Shown here: positions 21,999 to 29,692 of the stretch, one piece after another
Numbering within the stretch: position 1 is the stretch's first letter
How the letters are laid out: each line of letters opens with the position of its first letter
NCBI GenBank assembly: GCA_023266935.1
Contig: JAHFOF010000004.1
Location: forward strand, 1-33,634
DNA: 33,634 nt
From: a bacterium
GTDB taxonomy: Bacteria > Patescibacteriota > Minisyncoccia > Phycocordibacterales > Zambryskibacteraceae
Direction of reading: 5' to 3'
Program-made: the position numbers and the translations under genes
The notes under the pieces: model-generated
What the model saw: only the letters and a program-made list of their open reading frames with translations
Database searches by the model: none
What the model was told of the DNA's origin: nothing

Positions 21999-22433
21999 AT
22001 GTTCATCGGTGAACACACACATACAGTCGATGAGAAAAAAAGAATCTCATTACCATCCAAATTCAAAAAAGAACTTGGGACTAAAGTCGTGGTCACCAGA
22101 GGATTAGATAATTGTCTTTTTCTTTTCCCCCACAAAACTTGGACAGAAATTTCCAAGGAAATGAGCAAGCTCGGCATGATGCAGTCGGATACCAGAGGAT
22201 TTTCTCGCTTTATGTTTTCTGGTGCGACTGAGATAGATGTGGATTCTATGGGTCGAATCCTCATTCCTGATTATCTCCGAGAGTTTGGAGGATTATCCAG
22301 CCCAGTAGTGTTCGCTGGAGTGCACGATCGAATTGAAATCTGGAATGAGAAGCGTTGGAAGACCTATACCAAACGCATTGAATCTCAGGCAGATATGATG
22401 GCTGAAAAATTGGGCAAAGTAGGGATGATCTAA
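21999..22433 (+). CDS. mraZ: Transcriptional regulator MraZ
   Basis: The 144-aa protein has the two AbrB-like swapped-hairpin repeats of MraZ. The first is GEHTHTVDEKKRISLPSKFKKEL; the second contains EIDVDSMGRILIPDYLREFGG. It binds the repeat operator upstream of itself and controls the division and wall cluster. No Shine-Dalgarno is visible (CCTC before ATG), and a hairpin ends 2 nt upstream. The stop overlaps the first ATG of rsmH (TAATG). Confidence 0.96.
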   Translation: MFIGEHTHTVDEKKRISLPSKFKKELGTKVVVTRGLDNCLFLFPHKTWTEISKEMSKLGMMQSDTRGFSRFMFSGATEIDVDSMGRILIPDYLREFGGLSSPVVFAGVHDRIEIWNEKRWKTYTKRIESQADMMAEKLGKVGMI

Positions 22434-23341
22434 TGGCCGAGGATATGATGGCCAAGCACATCCCAGTTCTTTTACACGAATCCATAGATTCCCTCAATCT
22501 TTCTCCGAATAAAGTATTCGTAGATGGAACCATTGGCTCTGCCGGCCACAGTTCTGAAGTCGCACGAATATTCGGAAAATCTGTTCGTATCATTGGTCTC
22601 GATAGAGACAGGAGAGCTGTTGAGAGGAGTCAAGAAAAGCTTTCAAAATTTTCTAATAATTTCTCTTTAGAAATTGAAAGCTTTAAAAATCTAGATAAAG
22701 TTCTAGAAAAAAATAAAGTTGAACATGTCGATGCTATCCTTCTTGATCTGGGGATTTCATCCAATCAACTTGAAGAGTCTGGTAGGGGATTCACTTTTCA
22801 AAAAGATGAACCACTGCTTATGACGATGTCTGAAAGTTCCAAAGAAGGTGAACTGACAGCAGGACTAATCTTGAATACTTGGGATGAAGATTCACTCGAA
22901 CTCATCTTGAGAGGTTTCGGAGAAGAAAAATTTTCTAAACGCATTGCGAAGAAAATAATTGAAAGGAGAGAAGAGAAACCGTTTGAGACCACGAACGATT
23001 TAGTCCAAGCAGTCACAAGTGCTGTGGGTAAAGGAAAGTTTGGCAAGATAAACCCAGCGACAAAAACTTTCCAAGCTCTCCGTATCGCGGTTAACGAAGA
23101 ACTCTCGGCTTTGGAAGAAGGATTAAAAAAGGGGTTTGAATCCTTAAATCCAAAAGGCCGACTCGCAGTTATCTCCTTTCATAGTCTTGAAGACAGAATT
23201 GTTAAGAACTATTTTAGAGAGCTTGGGGAGGCAAATTTGGCCCAAATATTGACTAAAAAACCGATTGTACCGAACGAACAGGAGAAACATGATAATCCTC
23301 GTTCGAGAAGTGCCAAGCTCAGAGTAATTCAAAAAATATGA
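22433..23341 (+). CDS. rsmH: 16S rRNA (cytosine-1402 N4)-methyltransferase RsmH
   Basis: The 302-aa SAM-dependent enzyme starts near KHIPVLLHESIDSL. It has the SAM loop VDGTIGSAGHSSEVAR, the motif AILLDLGISSNQLEESGRGFTF and a C-terminal RLAVISFHSLEDRIVKNYF. It methylates C1402 in the ribosomal P site. The ATG at 22433 overlaps the mraZ stop. The in-frame ATG at 22448, after a GAGG at 5 nt, is a likely alternative start giving MAKHIPVLL. The stop overlaps the start of ftsL. Confidence 0.97.
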   Translation: MAEDMMAKHIPVLLHESIDSLNLSPNKVFVDGTIGSAGHSSEVARIFGKSVRIIGLDRDRRAVERSQEKLSKFSNNFSLEIESFKNLDKVLEKNKVEHVDAILLDLGISSNQLEESGRGFTFQKDEPLLMTMSESSKEGELTAGLILNTWDEDSLELILRGFGEEKFSKRIAKKIIERREEKPFETTNDLVQAVTSAVGKGKFGKINPATKTFQALRIAVNEELSALEEGLKKGFESLNPKGRLAVISFHSLEDRIVKNYFRELGEANLAQILTKKPIVPNEQEKHDNPRSRSAKLRVIQKI

Positions 23342-23679
23342 CCTTTAAAACCAAAACCATTTCATACGACAATAGAGTTCATCTATTTTGGGTTCTCGCT
23401 TTTGTTTTCTGTGCCTGTTTGATAGTTTATGTTTGGGCTGTACGAGCCACTATTTCAAATACTATAGCCAGATCAAACCTTGAATCACAGACAGCGAATT
23501 TAGCCACTGCGGTTGGAGAAATGGAATACACCTATATAGGAATGGAAAATAATGTTTCTCTTCAATTGGCTTATGACAAGGGTTTTAAAAATGTTGTTCA
23601 ACCTCTTTATATTTCTCGTTCTGCTTCCAGGTCTCTTTCTATGAATGTATCAACAAACTCTGCTACACTTAATCGTTAA
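23338..23679 (+). CDS. ftsL: FtsL-like division protein
   Basis: The 113-aa bitopic protein has a short cytoplasmic tail, one transmembrane helix (about residues 15-36) and a helical extracytoplasmic region (about 40-75, ISNTIARSNLESQTANL) that could form the FtsL coiled coil. A segment near KGFKNVVQPLYISR follows. Primary sequence does not prove FtsL. The position between rsmH and ftsI, the size and the topology do fit. The start overlaps the rsmH stop (ATGA). Confidence 0.65.
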   Translation: MTFKTKTISYDNRVHLFWVLAFVFCACLIVYVWAVRATISNTIARSNLESQTANLATAVGEMEYTYIGMENNVSLQLAYDKGFKNVVQPLYISRSASRSLSMNVSTNSATLNR

Positions 23680-23684
23680 GAGAC

Positions 23685-25433
23685 ATGAGTGATGCACCGA
23701 ATAGGTTACGCCTCCTTTCCATAGCAATATTTCTGTTTGCTCTTTTTTTAATTGGTCGGCTTTATTATCTCCAAGTTGTAGATAGTGGAACTTATAAAAT
23801 AAAAGCCGAGCATCAATATGTCGCAGGAGCCAATTTTTTTAATCGAGGTTCAATATTTTTTTCAGCCAAAGATGGTTCAGAAGTGCCAGCCGCTTCTCTC
23901 AAAACAGGTTTTATTCTTTCTATTAATCCAGAAATCTTGACCAAAAGCGGAGCCAACCTCGAAGAAGTTTATTCAAAGATAAATAGTATTTATCCTTTAG
24001 AAAAAATTGATTTTCTTTTTAAAGCACAAAAAACAAAAGATCCTTATGAAGTCTTAGCAAATCATTTGGATGTAGGTATTGCAGATAAAATTCAAGCCTT
24101 AAAAATTTCTGGAGTTTCTGTGTTTGAGGAGAAGTGGAGAGTTTATCCTGGATTCTCTATGGCTTCTCATACTATCGGTTTTATGGGTTATAAGGGAGAC
24201 GATTTGGCTGGTCGCTATGGTTTAGAAAGATATTATGAACCAGTTTTGGTGCGCAGTGGAGACGGAGCTTATGTAAACTTTTTTGCTGAAATCTTTTCTG
24301 ATATTAAAAAGAGTGTGACATCTGGGCAAAGTTTAGAAGGAGACATTGTTACTACCATTGAACCATCAGTCGAATCTTTTTTGGAGCAGGATTTGGTCAA
24401 AATAAATACTCAATATCATTCGGAGTTTACTGGAGGGATAGTTATAGATCCAAAAACAGGAGAAATATATGCCATGGCTCTTGACCCGACCTTTGATTTA
24501 AACAACACCCAAAAAGAAAAAAACTCGGCTATTTTTAGGAACAAATTTGTCGAGGATAGGTATGAAATGGGCTCTATTGTTAAAGCTATCACTATGTCCA
24601 TCGGTCTCGATTCTGGGGCCGTTACCCCTCAGACTACTTACAATGACCCTGGTTGCTTAACAATGAATAAAAAAACTTTTTGTAACTATGACGGAAAGTC
24701 ACACGGTAATAACTTGAAAATGCAGGTTATTTTGGATAAATCTCTCAACACAGGAGCCACATTTGTTGAACAACAGGTTGGAAATAGAAAATTTGGAGAT
24801 TATATGTTGAGATTCGGTATGGGTAGTACAACGGGAATAGATTTACCTAACGAAGGAAACTCTCTTGTTTCTAATCTAAAAAAAGGCAACGATTTGGAAT
24901 ATGCTCAAGCATCATTTGGACAAGGTATCGCCCTTACTCCCATTGTTACTGTTCGAGCTCTTTCTGTTCTTGCGAACGGAGGCACTCTCATTACTCCGCA
25001 TTTAGTTAAAGAAATAAATTATAAAATTGGCACTTCCAAGAAAATTAGTTATCCATTGGGTGAACAAATCATTAGTCAGGCCAGCTCAGAACAAATTAGT
25101 AGGATGTTAACTGAGGTAGTTGATACAGCTTTAAAGAATGGTCAGGTACGATTACCGAACTACAGTGTGGCGGCGAAAACAGGGACAGCTCAACTGGCTG
25201 ATCCAAGTGGGGGGTATTATACAGACAGATATCTCCACTCATTTTTTGGTTATTTTCCATCATATGACCCACGTTTCTTAATTTTCCTTTATACTTATTA
25301 TCCAAAAAACGTTCAATATGCTTCAGAAACCCTTACCGATACCTTTATTGATATGACCAAATTTTTGATAAACTACTACAATATCCCCCCGGATAGAGAA
25401 GCCCCACCACCCCCAACAGTCCACGCTTTATGA
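23685..25433 (+). CDS. ftsI: Division transpeptidase FtsI (PBP3-like)
   Basis: The 582-aa class B penicillin-binding protein has one N-terminal transmembrane helix (about residues 9-30, ending GRLYYLQVVDSG) and a pedestal domain. The transpeptidase domain has SxxK in YEMGSIVKAI, SxN in DKSLNTGATF, and KTGT in VAAKTGTAQL. It cross-links septal peptidoglycan. The C-terminus is a Pro-rich tail (REAPPPPTVHAL). It begins 5 nt after the ftsL stop, and its own stop overlaps murF by ATGA. Confidence 0.95.
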   Translation: MSDAPNRLRLLSIAIFLFALFLIGRLYYLQVVDSGTYKIKAEHQYVAGANFFNRGSIFFSAKDGSEVPAASLKTGFILSINPEILTKSGANLEEVYSKINSIYPLEKIDFLFKAQKTKDPYEVLANHLDVGIADKIQALKISGVSVFEEKWRVYPGFSMASHTIGFMGYKGDDLAGRYGLERYYEPVLVRSGDGAYVNFFAEIFSDIKKSVTSGQSLEGDIVTTIEPSVESFLEQDLVKINTQYHSEFTGGIVIDPKTGEIYAMALDPTFDLNNTQKEKNSAIFRNKFVEDRYEMGSIVKAITMSIGLDSGAVTPQTTYNDPGCLTMNKKTFCNYDGKSHGNNLKMQVILDKSLNTGATFVEQQVGNRKFGDYMLRFGMGSTTGIDLPNEGNSLVSNLKKGNDLEYAQASFGQGIALTPIVTVRALSVLANGGTLITPHLVKEINYKIGTSKKISYPLGEQIISQASSEQISRMLTEVVDTALKNGQVRLPNYSVAAKTGTAQLADPSGGYYTDRYLHSFFGYFPSYDPRFLIFLYTYYPKNVQYASETLTDTFIDMTKFLINYYNIPPDREAPPPPTVHAL

Positions 25434-26728
25434 TTAAAGGTTTATTCAAAAAAGGCATTATTCTCGCCCTCGAAAGAGAAGCCCAATCTGTACTCAAGAA
25501 GTACAATCCAAAGATTGTGGCTATTACTGGCTCTGTGGGCAAAACTTCAACCAAAGATGCAATCAATACAGCCCTGTCCAAGTTTTACTCCACCAGAGCG
25601 AGTCTAAAGAGTTTTAATAGTGATATTGGTATCCCTTTAACAATACTAGACGTTCCTAACGCAGGAACGAGTCCTTTGGCTTGGACAAAAAATCTTATTG
25701 AGGGACTGAAACTTATTCTCTTGCCTAATCATTATCCAGAATGGTTAGTTATAGAAGTTGGGGCAGATCATCCGGGAGATATAAAAAAGATTGCCTCATG
25801 GCTTTCACCAAATATCGTAGTAGTGACAAGGCTTTCGGAAGTTCCTGTACACGTAGAATTTTTTGAATCTCCCCAACAACTTTTTGAAGAAAAAGGGGAG
25901 TTGGTAAAAGTTTTGAAAAATGGAGGAACGTTAGTTTTGAATGCTGATGATAATAATATTTTGAATTATAAAAATCTGACCAAAGAAAAAGTCATTTTAT
26001 ATGGAAATTCTGACGAGGCAGATTTGTCGGCTATGAATTATGAGATAGTTTATGATGAAAATGATTTTCCGAAAGGAATCACCTTTGTTGTTAAATCAGG
26101 AGAGGAAGAATTGCCTATTTTTATCGCCGGTACTGTCGGTTTGCACCACACACAACATATTTTGGCTGCTTTAGCTGTTTGTAAAACGCTCGGGGAACAT
26201 TTGTCTGTGGCAGCTAATAGTTTTAAAAATCATGAGCCCACACCCGGTAGGATGAGAATACTAAAGGGATTGAACAGAAGTATTATAATCGATGATACCT
26301 ATAATTCTTCACCAGTAGCAGTTATAGAAGCTCTGAATACTTTTGAAGATTTAAAGAAATCTAAAAGAAGTATTGCTGTTTTAGGAGACATGCTTGAGTT
26401 GGGCAAGTATTCAATTGATGAACACAAAAAGTGTGGAGTGAAAACAAAAGAGGTTGTTGATGTGTTAATCACGGTAGGGGTTAGAGCCAAATTTTTTATA
26501 GAAGGGGCCATGAGTGTAGGGATGAAAGAGAAACAAATCCATCAATTTGATACTTCGATTGAAGCAGGAAAATTTCTCCAAAGTTTTATAAAAGAAGGAG
26601 ATACTGTTTTAGTTAAAGGTTCTCAAGGAATGAGAATGGAGAGGGCAGTTGAACAAATTATGATGTGTCCAGAGGAAAAAGAAAGATTGCTGGTCAGGCA
26701 AGACAAGGAGTGGCAAGGCAGGGTATAA
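25430..26728 (+). CDS. murF: MurF-type UDP-MurNAc-pentapeptide ligase
   Basis: The 432-aa Mur ligase has the P-loop ITGSVGKTSTKD (about residues 33-44), the central-domain motif VIEVGADHPGDIKKIASWLSP, a His-rich HHTQHILAALAV and the C-terminal domain start TPGRMRILKGLNRSIIIDDTYNSSP. The DDTYNS(N/S)P form points to MurF, which adds D-Ala-D-Ala, rather than MurC/D/E. The N-terminal UDP-binding domain is shorter than in Escherichia coli MurF. The gene overlaps ftsI by ATGA. Its stop codon overlaps the -10 of tRNA-Glu. Confidence 0.9.
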   Translation: MIKGLFKKGIILALEREAQSVLKKYNPKIVAITGSVGKTSTKDAINTALSKFYSTRASLKSFNSDIGIPLTILDVPNAGTSPLAWTKNLIEGLKLILLPNHYPEWLVIEVGADHPGDIKKIASWLSPNIVVVTRLSEVPVHVEFFESPQQLFEEKGELVKVLKNGGTLVLNADDNNILNYKNLTKEKVILYGNSDEADLSAMNYEIVYDENDFPKGITFVVKSGEEELPIFIAGTVGLHHTQHILAALAVCKTLGEHLSVAANSFKNHEPTPGRMRILKGLNRSIIIDDTYNSSPVAVIEALNTFEDLKKSKRSIAVLGDMLELGKYSIDEHKKCGVKTKEVVDVLITVGVRAKFFIEGAMSVGMKEKQIHQFDTSIEAGKFLQSFIKEGDTVLVKGSQGMRMERAVEQIMMCPEEKERLLVRQDKEWQGRV

Positions 26729-26729
26729 T
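26724..26729 (+). promoter_or_regulatory. -10 element of tRNA-Glu
   Basis: A TATAAT overlapping the murF stop ends 9 nt before the mature tRNA. Confidence 0.6.
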
Positions 26730-26738
26730 TCCCAAATT

Positions 26739-26810
26739 GGCCCTATCGTCTATCGGTTAGGACACATCCTTCTCAAGGATGGAAGCAGAGTTCGACTCTC
26801 TGTAGGGTCA
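26739..26810 (+). tRNA. tRNA-Glu (anticodon CTC), CCA not encoded
   Basis: A 72-nt cloverleaf: acceptor GGCCCTA/TAGGGTC, D arm GTCTATCGGTTAGGAC, anticodon arm CATCC-TTCTCAA-GGATG (anticodon CTC), T arm CAGAG-TTCGACT-CTCTG and discriminator A. The next bases are CAA, so CCA must be added after transcription. A CTC tRNA reads only GAG, so a TTC tRNA-Glu is expected elsewhere. Confidence 0.95.
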
Positions 26811-26867
26811 CAAATTGGTCGGGAGTGAGCGAAAAATCCACGCAAATGATACAATTGCATCACAAAT

Positions 26868-28226
26868 ATGGAAAAAATTCCTGACAACTCAAATTTAGAA
26901 CGTAAGTTTTCAAAAGATCATGCACAAGAACTAAGAGATGAAACAGCTCAAGAGATCAAAAGAATAAGAAATCTTCCAATATCCTCCAAAGAAGCACCGG
27001 AAGAAATTACCAGTGCATATTATGTTCAAGAAACTCAACGAGAACTACAGGCGAATATGTTTTGGCGAATTTTTGAACGATCATATTACAAGGATCTGGA
27101 GCAAATTTTTCAAGATAAGGCCAAAATAAGAAAGATTGAATTGGTTGGACAAGTACAAGAAGATTTTAAACTAAAACTACAACAGATACTTGCTGAATGT
27201 CCCTTGTCTCCCGAGGAACAGGAAAAATACCTTTCTGAAGAAGCAATGTCTGAAATGGATTTAGATAATTATCTGGTTCTTCTTCAGCGATTATCTGGAA
27301 ATTATGTCGCTCATGTTACAAGACAAGGAGTAAGAGAAAAGAACTTCGGCATGACAAGTTATGCACATATTGGTGAGACAGAATTTCATAATAATTTTGT
27401 AGAAACACTTAGGGAAGGTCAACTACATTCATTTTTAACAAATATTCTATCCGATGATCCTAATTTGGGTGCTTTTCTAATGGCTGATGTCAAGGAAATA
27501 AAAGTAGAAAAACCAGATGCAGATGTTGATGAAATATTCAATATTCTATGGGCACGCCTAAATGCATCAGAAACGGCTGAACACGATAGATGGAGAGGTG
27601 CCCACGATCACTTTCCAGCTGAATTGTCTTCAGTACACTTTAGTGTAAATTCTGTTGAGTCTGAACTATACGGTTCAGAAAAAGGATATGACATATATTT
27701 CTACTATCCTGCTGAGTTTATAGCGCATAATTATTATCATCAGACTAAAGGAGTTTATACTCCTGCTGAGGAACTACAAACACGCCAGAAAGGTGTGGAA
27801 AGTGATGTATTTGTTTGGAATGAAGGAAAGGGAGTACCGGTGCAAGCTTCTCTCGTGTGTATACCAGAGAATGTCCAGGTGGATAGAAAAACGGGGTCAC
27901 AATATGCTTTAGATTCTGGGAGTAAACCAGTTTTTCAAGACGGGCAATTGGTTAAAGCTCAAGATACTATAAATAGTAAAAAATATTGGGAAACCTATTT
28001 CAGAGAACACCCAGAATTGCGTCCAAATAAGATTATTTATTATTACAGGCCTTTTGAAACTTTCATTCGCCCGATACAAAATACTAATCTAATAACAACT
28101 AAGGCTTTTAAAAGAACGGATCAATTACCAGAATACGAACAACACATAGCTATAATCCAAGAGAAACTTAAAGACAAATTGAGAGAAATATTCTTGAAAG
28201 ATGATGGAACTGAATCTGGAAAATAA
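26868..28226 (+). CDS. Large soluble protein of unknown function
   Basis: The 452-aa protein has no signal or transmembrane segment. The first ~150 residues are charged and helical (KFSKDHAQELRDETAQEIKR). The rest looks alpha/beta with aromatic-rich stretches (YDIYFYYPAEFIAHNYYHQ; NKIIYYYRPFETF), and the end is a charged helix. I recognise no catalytic motif or family. A weak TACAAT lies 12 nt before the ATG, and no Shine-Dalgarno is present. It follows tRNA-Glu and is convergent with the serine hydrolase gene, so context gives no clue to its job. Confidence 0.7.
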   Translation: MEKIPDNSNLERKFSKDHAQELRDETAQEIKRIRNLPISSKEAPEEITSAYYVQETQRELQANMFWRIFERSYYKDLEQIFQDKAKIRKIELVGQVQEDFKLKLQQILAECPLSPEEQEKYLSEEAMSEMDLDNYLVLLQRLSGNYVAHVTRQGVREKNFGMTSYAHIGETEFHNNFVETLREGQLHSFLTNILSDDPNLGAFLMADVKEIKVEKPDADVDEIFNILWARLNASETAEHDRWRGAHDHFPAELSSVHFSVNSVESELYGSEKGYDIYFYYPAEFIAHNYYHQTKGVYTPAEELQTRQKGVESDVFVWNEGKGVPVQASLVCIPENVQVDRKTGSQYALDSGSKPVFQDGQLVKAQDTINSKKYWETYFREHPELRPNKIIYYYRPFETFIRPIQNTNLITTKAFKRTDQLPEYEQHIAIIQEKLKDKLREIFLKDDGTESGK

Positions 28227-28287
28227 AATCAGAATGAAAAGTGATGGAAAGAGGAACGAAACAGCGAGTATATAGTTAGATCACAAA

Positions 28288-29322
28288 TTAATTCTTTGGC
28301 AGGCCGATCTCGTTTTTGTCTACCATTCTATAAACTGTTTTTGAGACGTCCTGGATCACAGATTCTAGTGTTTTAATGTCTATATTTGAGGTTCCGCGAG
28401 TCATTACACAAAGAAGATAAGGGTTTGTTGTTTTATAAATGATGCCACAATCATGAAGCTCTATGGATGAGTTTGGATTAGACAAATCTTGGAATTGGCC
28501 GAATTTATGGGCAACGTTTATAGAAATTGGTACTCCAGCTCTGAGCCCATTGTTAAAGTTTGTAGAACTTAGGAGTTCCAAGGCGCGTTCAGAAAGTTCA
28601 TGGTTAAGATAAGTCGAGTTATACAGAATACGAATAAATCTAGAATAAATACCTGCTGAGATATGTTTGCTCTTTCCATTAGTGTCTCCCCAAGTTTGAA
28701 TACCTAGATCACTAAACACAGAATTTATGAGGTTTGGTTCGAGGTTTGCAAGCAAAACATCCTTTGCATCATTGTCGGATCTAGAAATCATCGATTGAAT
28801 AAGATAATCTACAGTGTACCAATTTCCAGCGACTAGGTTTGAAAATTCTTTACCCCCGCTGTTTGAAAGTGATCCAGTAAATAAAAGTTTTTGGGAGAGA
28901 ACAGACATATCGTTTTGAGCTTTTTTAAACCAAGCAATCATGATGGGTACCTTTAGAAGGCTCCCAGGATCATATTCGGTGTTTTCTCCAACGCCTGCCC
29001 AAATACCGCTCTTTAAATCTCTATAGTAAATAGAGATAGTTTGCATTTCAGGGATGTTCAAGAGGTCAAAAGTTTCGAGTTTTAAAGCATTTTCTGTGTT
29101 CTTATTTCCCATTATTCCAGAATCAGCGATGAGTAGAGGAGAAATAAGCTTATTGTTTGGATCAACTAGACGGATACTATATTTAGACGTTGTTAATGGG
29201 GATGAAGTGGGGGAGTTGTTTATCAAAATACCTCCTACAAATCCAAGTACAAAAATAAAGACAAAAGAAAAAATTGGTTTCCATTTGGGTTCGTCAAGAT
29301 AGTTTTTGAAGTATTCAACCAT
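28288..29322 (-). CDS. Class A beta-lactamase-fold serine hydrolase, membrane anchored
   Basis: I choose the ATG at 29322 (MVEYFKNYLDEPKWK; 344 aa). The track's longer version adds 38 residues that read through the promoter. The protein has one transmembrane anchor (about residues 16-36) and a serine-enzyme domain with SxxK in YDPGSLLKVPIM, SDN in MISRSDNDAKD and HKFG in the KTG position. Related proteins are either true beta-lactamases or D,D-peptidases acting on peptidoglycan. The Glu166-type residue is not evident, so the activity is open. Its promoter is the best leaderless case in the window (TTGAAT-17-TATAAT). Confidence 0.85.
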   Translation of the reverse strand: MVEYFKNYLDEPKWKPIFSFVFIFVLGFVGGILINNSPTSSPLTTSKYSIRLVDPNNKLISPLLIADSGIMGNKNTENALKLETFDLLNIPEMQTISIYYRDLKSGIWAGVGENTEYDPGSLLKVPIMIAWFKKAQNDMSVLSQKLLFTGSLSNSGGKEFSNLVAGNWYTVDYLIQSMISRSDNDAKDVLLANLEPNLINSVFSDLGIQTWGDTNGKSKHISAGIYSRFIRILYNSTYLNHELSERALELLSSTNFNNGLRAGVPISINVAHKFGQFQDLSNPNSSIELHDCGIIYKTTNPYLLCVMTRGTSNIDIKTLESVIQDVSKTVYRMVDKNEIGLPKN

Positions 29323-29328
29323 GAGCTT

Positions 29329-29357
29329 ATTATAAAGCGAGACAGGATAAAATTCAA
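29329..29357 (-). promoter_or_regulatory. Serine hydrolase promoter, leaderless
   Basis: On the minus strand TTGAAT (29352-29357), a 17-nt spacer and TATAAT (29329-29334), then exactly 6 nt to the ATG at 29322. Confidence 0.8.
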
Positions 29358-29626
29358 AAGGACATATGTTTTGTCTAATATAGAATATGTCTTTAATATA
29401 AAATAGTATAGACAAATTTGAATTTATAAAGGACAAACTATCATAAAACCTTTATTTAAGGGGATATTCTAAGTGCACTTAATGATTGGGTTATAAAAAT
29501 TTAATTATTATTATTCTATTTTTTAAAATGAACTTTCTTATAATTTTCTTTTATATTTAGAAAACTTAAATTACCAAAAAACCTTTATAAAATAAGGAGT
29601 TTTCCACAGGTTGTTTGTAAAATATC

Positions 29627-29635
29627 TGTTATACT
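29627..29635 (+). promoter_or_regulatory. Extended -10 of the surface protein gene
   Basis: TGT-TATACT with a weak -35 (CAGGTT, 17-nt spacer) would give a leader of about 50 nt. Confidence 0.45.
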
Positions 29636-29692
29636 TTGAGAGTGTAATTGCAGTGAATATTTAGCACATTCTGTACATTCTGAATTAAATTT

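Larger units (their letters stand above)
29323..29692. other. Divergent 370-bp intergenic region
   Basis: This AT-rich spacer lies between the serine hydrolase and the surface protein gene. It holds the hydrolase promoter at its left end and a probable surface-gene promoter at its right end. Two imperfect palindromes beginning ACCTTTAT lie about 130 bp apart (near 29448 and 29581). ACATTCTGT/ACATTCTGA is repeated in tandem near 29667. I see no further gene or RNA. Confidence 0.6.

Noticed and set aside
22433-23341. Possible alternative genetic code (TGA recoded)
   Set aside because: TGA ends rsmH, mreC, mraZ-type overlaps and other genes at expected lengths, so the standard bacterial code applies.
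26811-26867. Attachment-site repeat after tRNA-Glu
   Set aside because: I saw no second copy of the tRNA 3' end within the window and no integrase gene.
29323-29436. Longer N-terminus of the serine hydrolase (track start 29436)
   Set aside because: The extra 38 codons contain the TTGAAT-17-TATAAT promoter, and the residues before MVEYF do not look like part of the protein.
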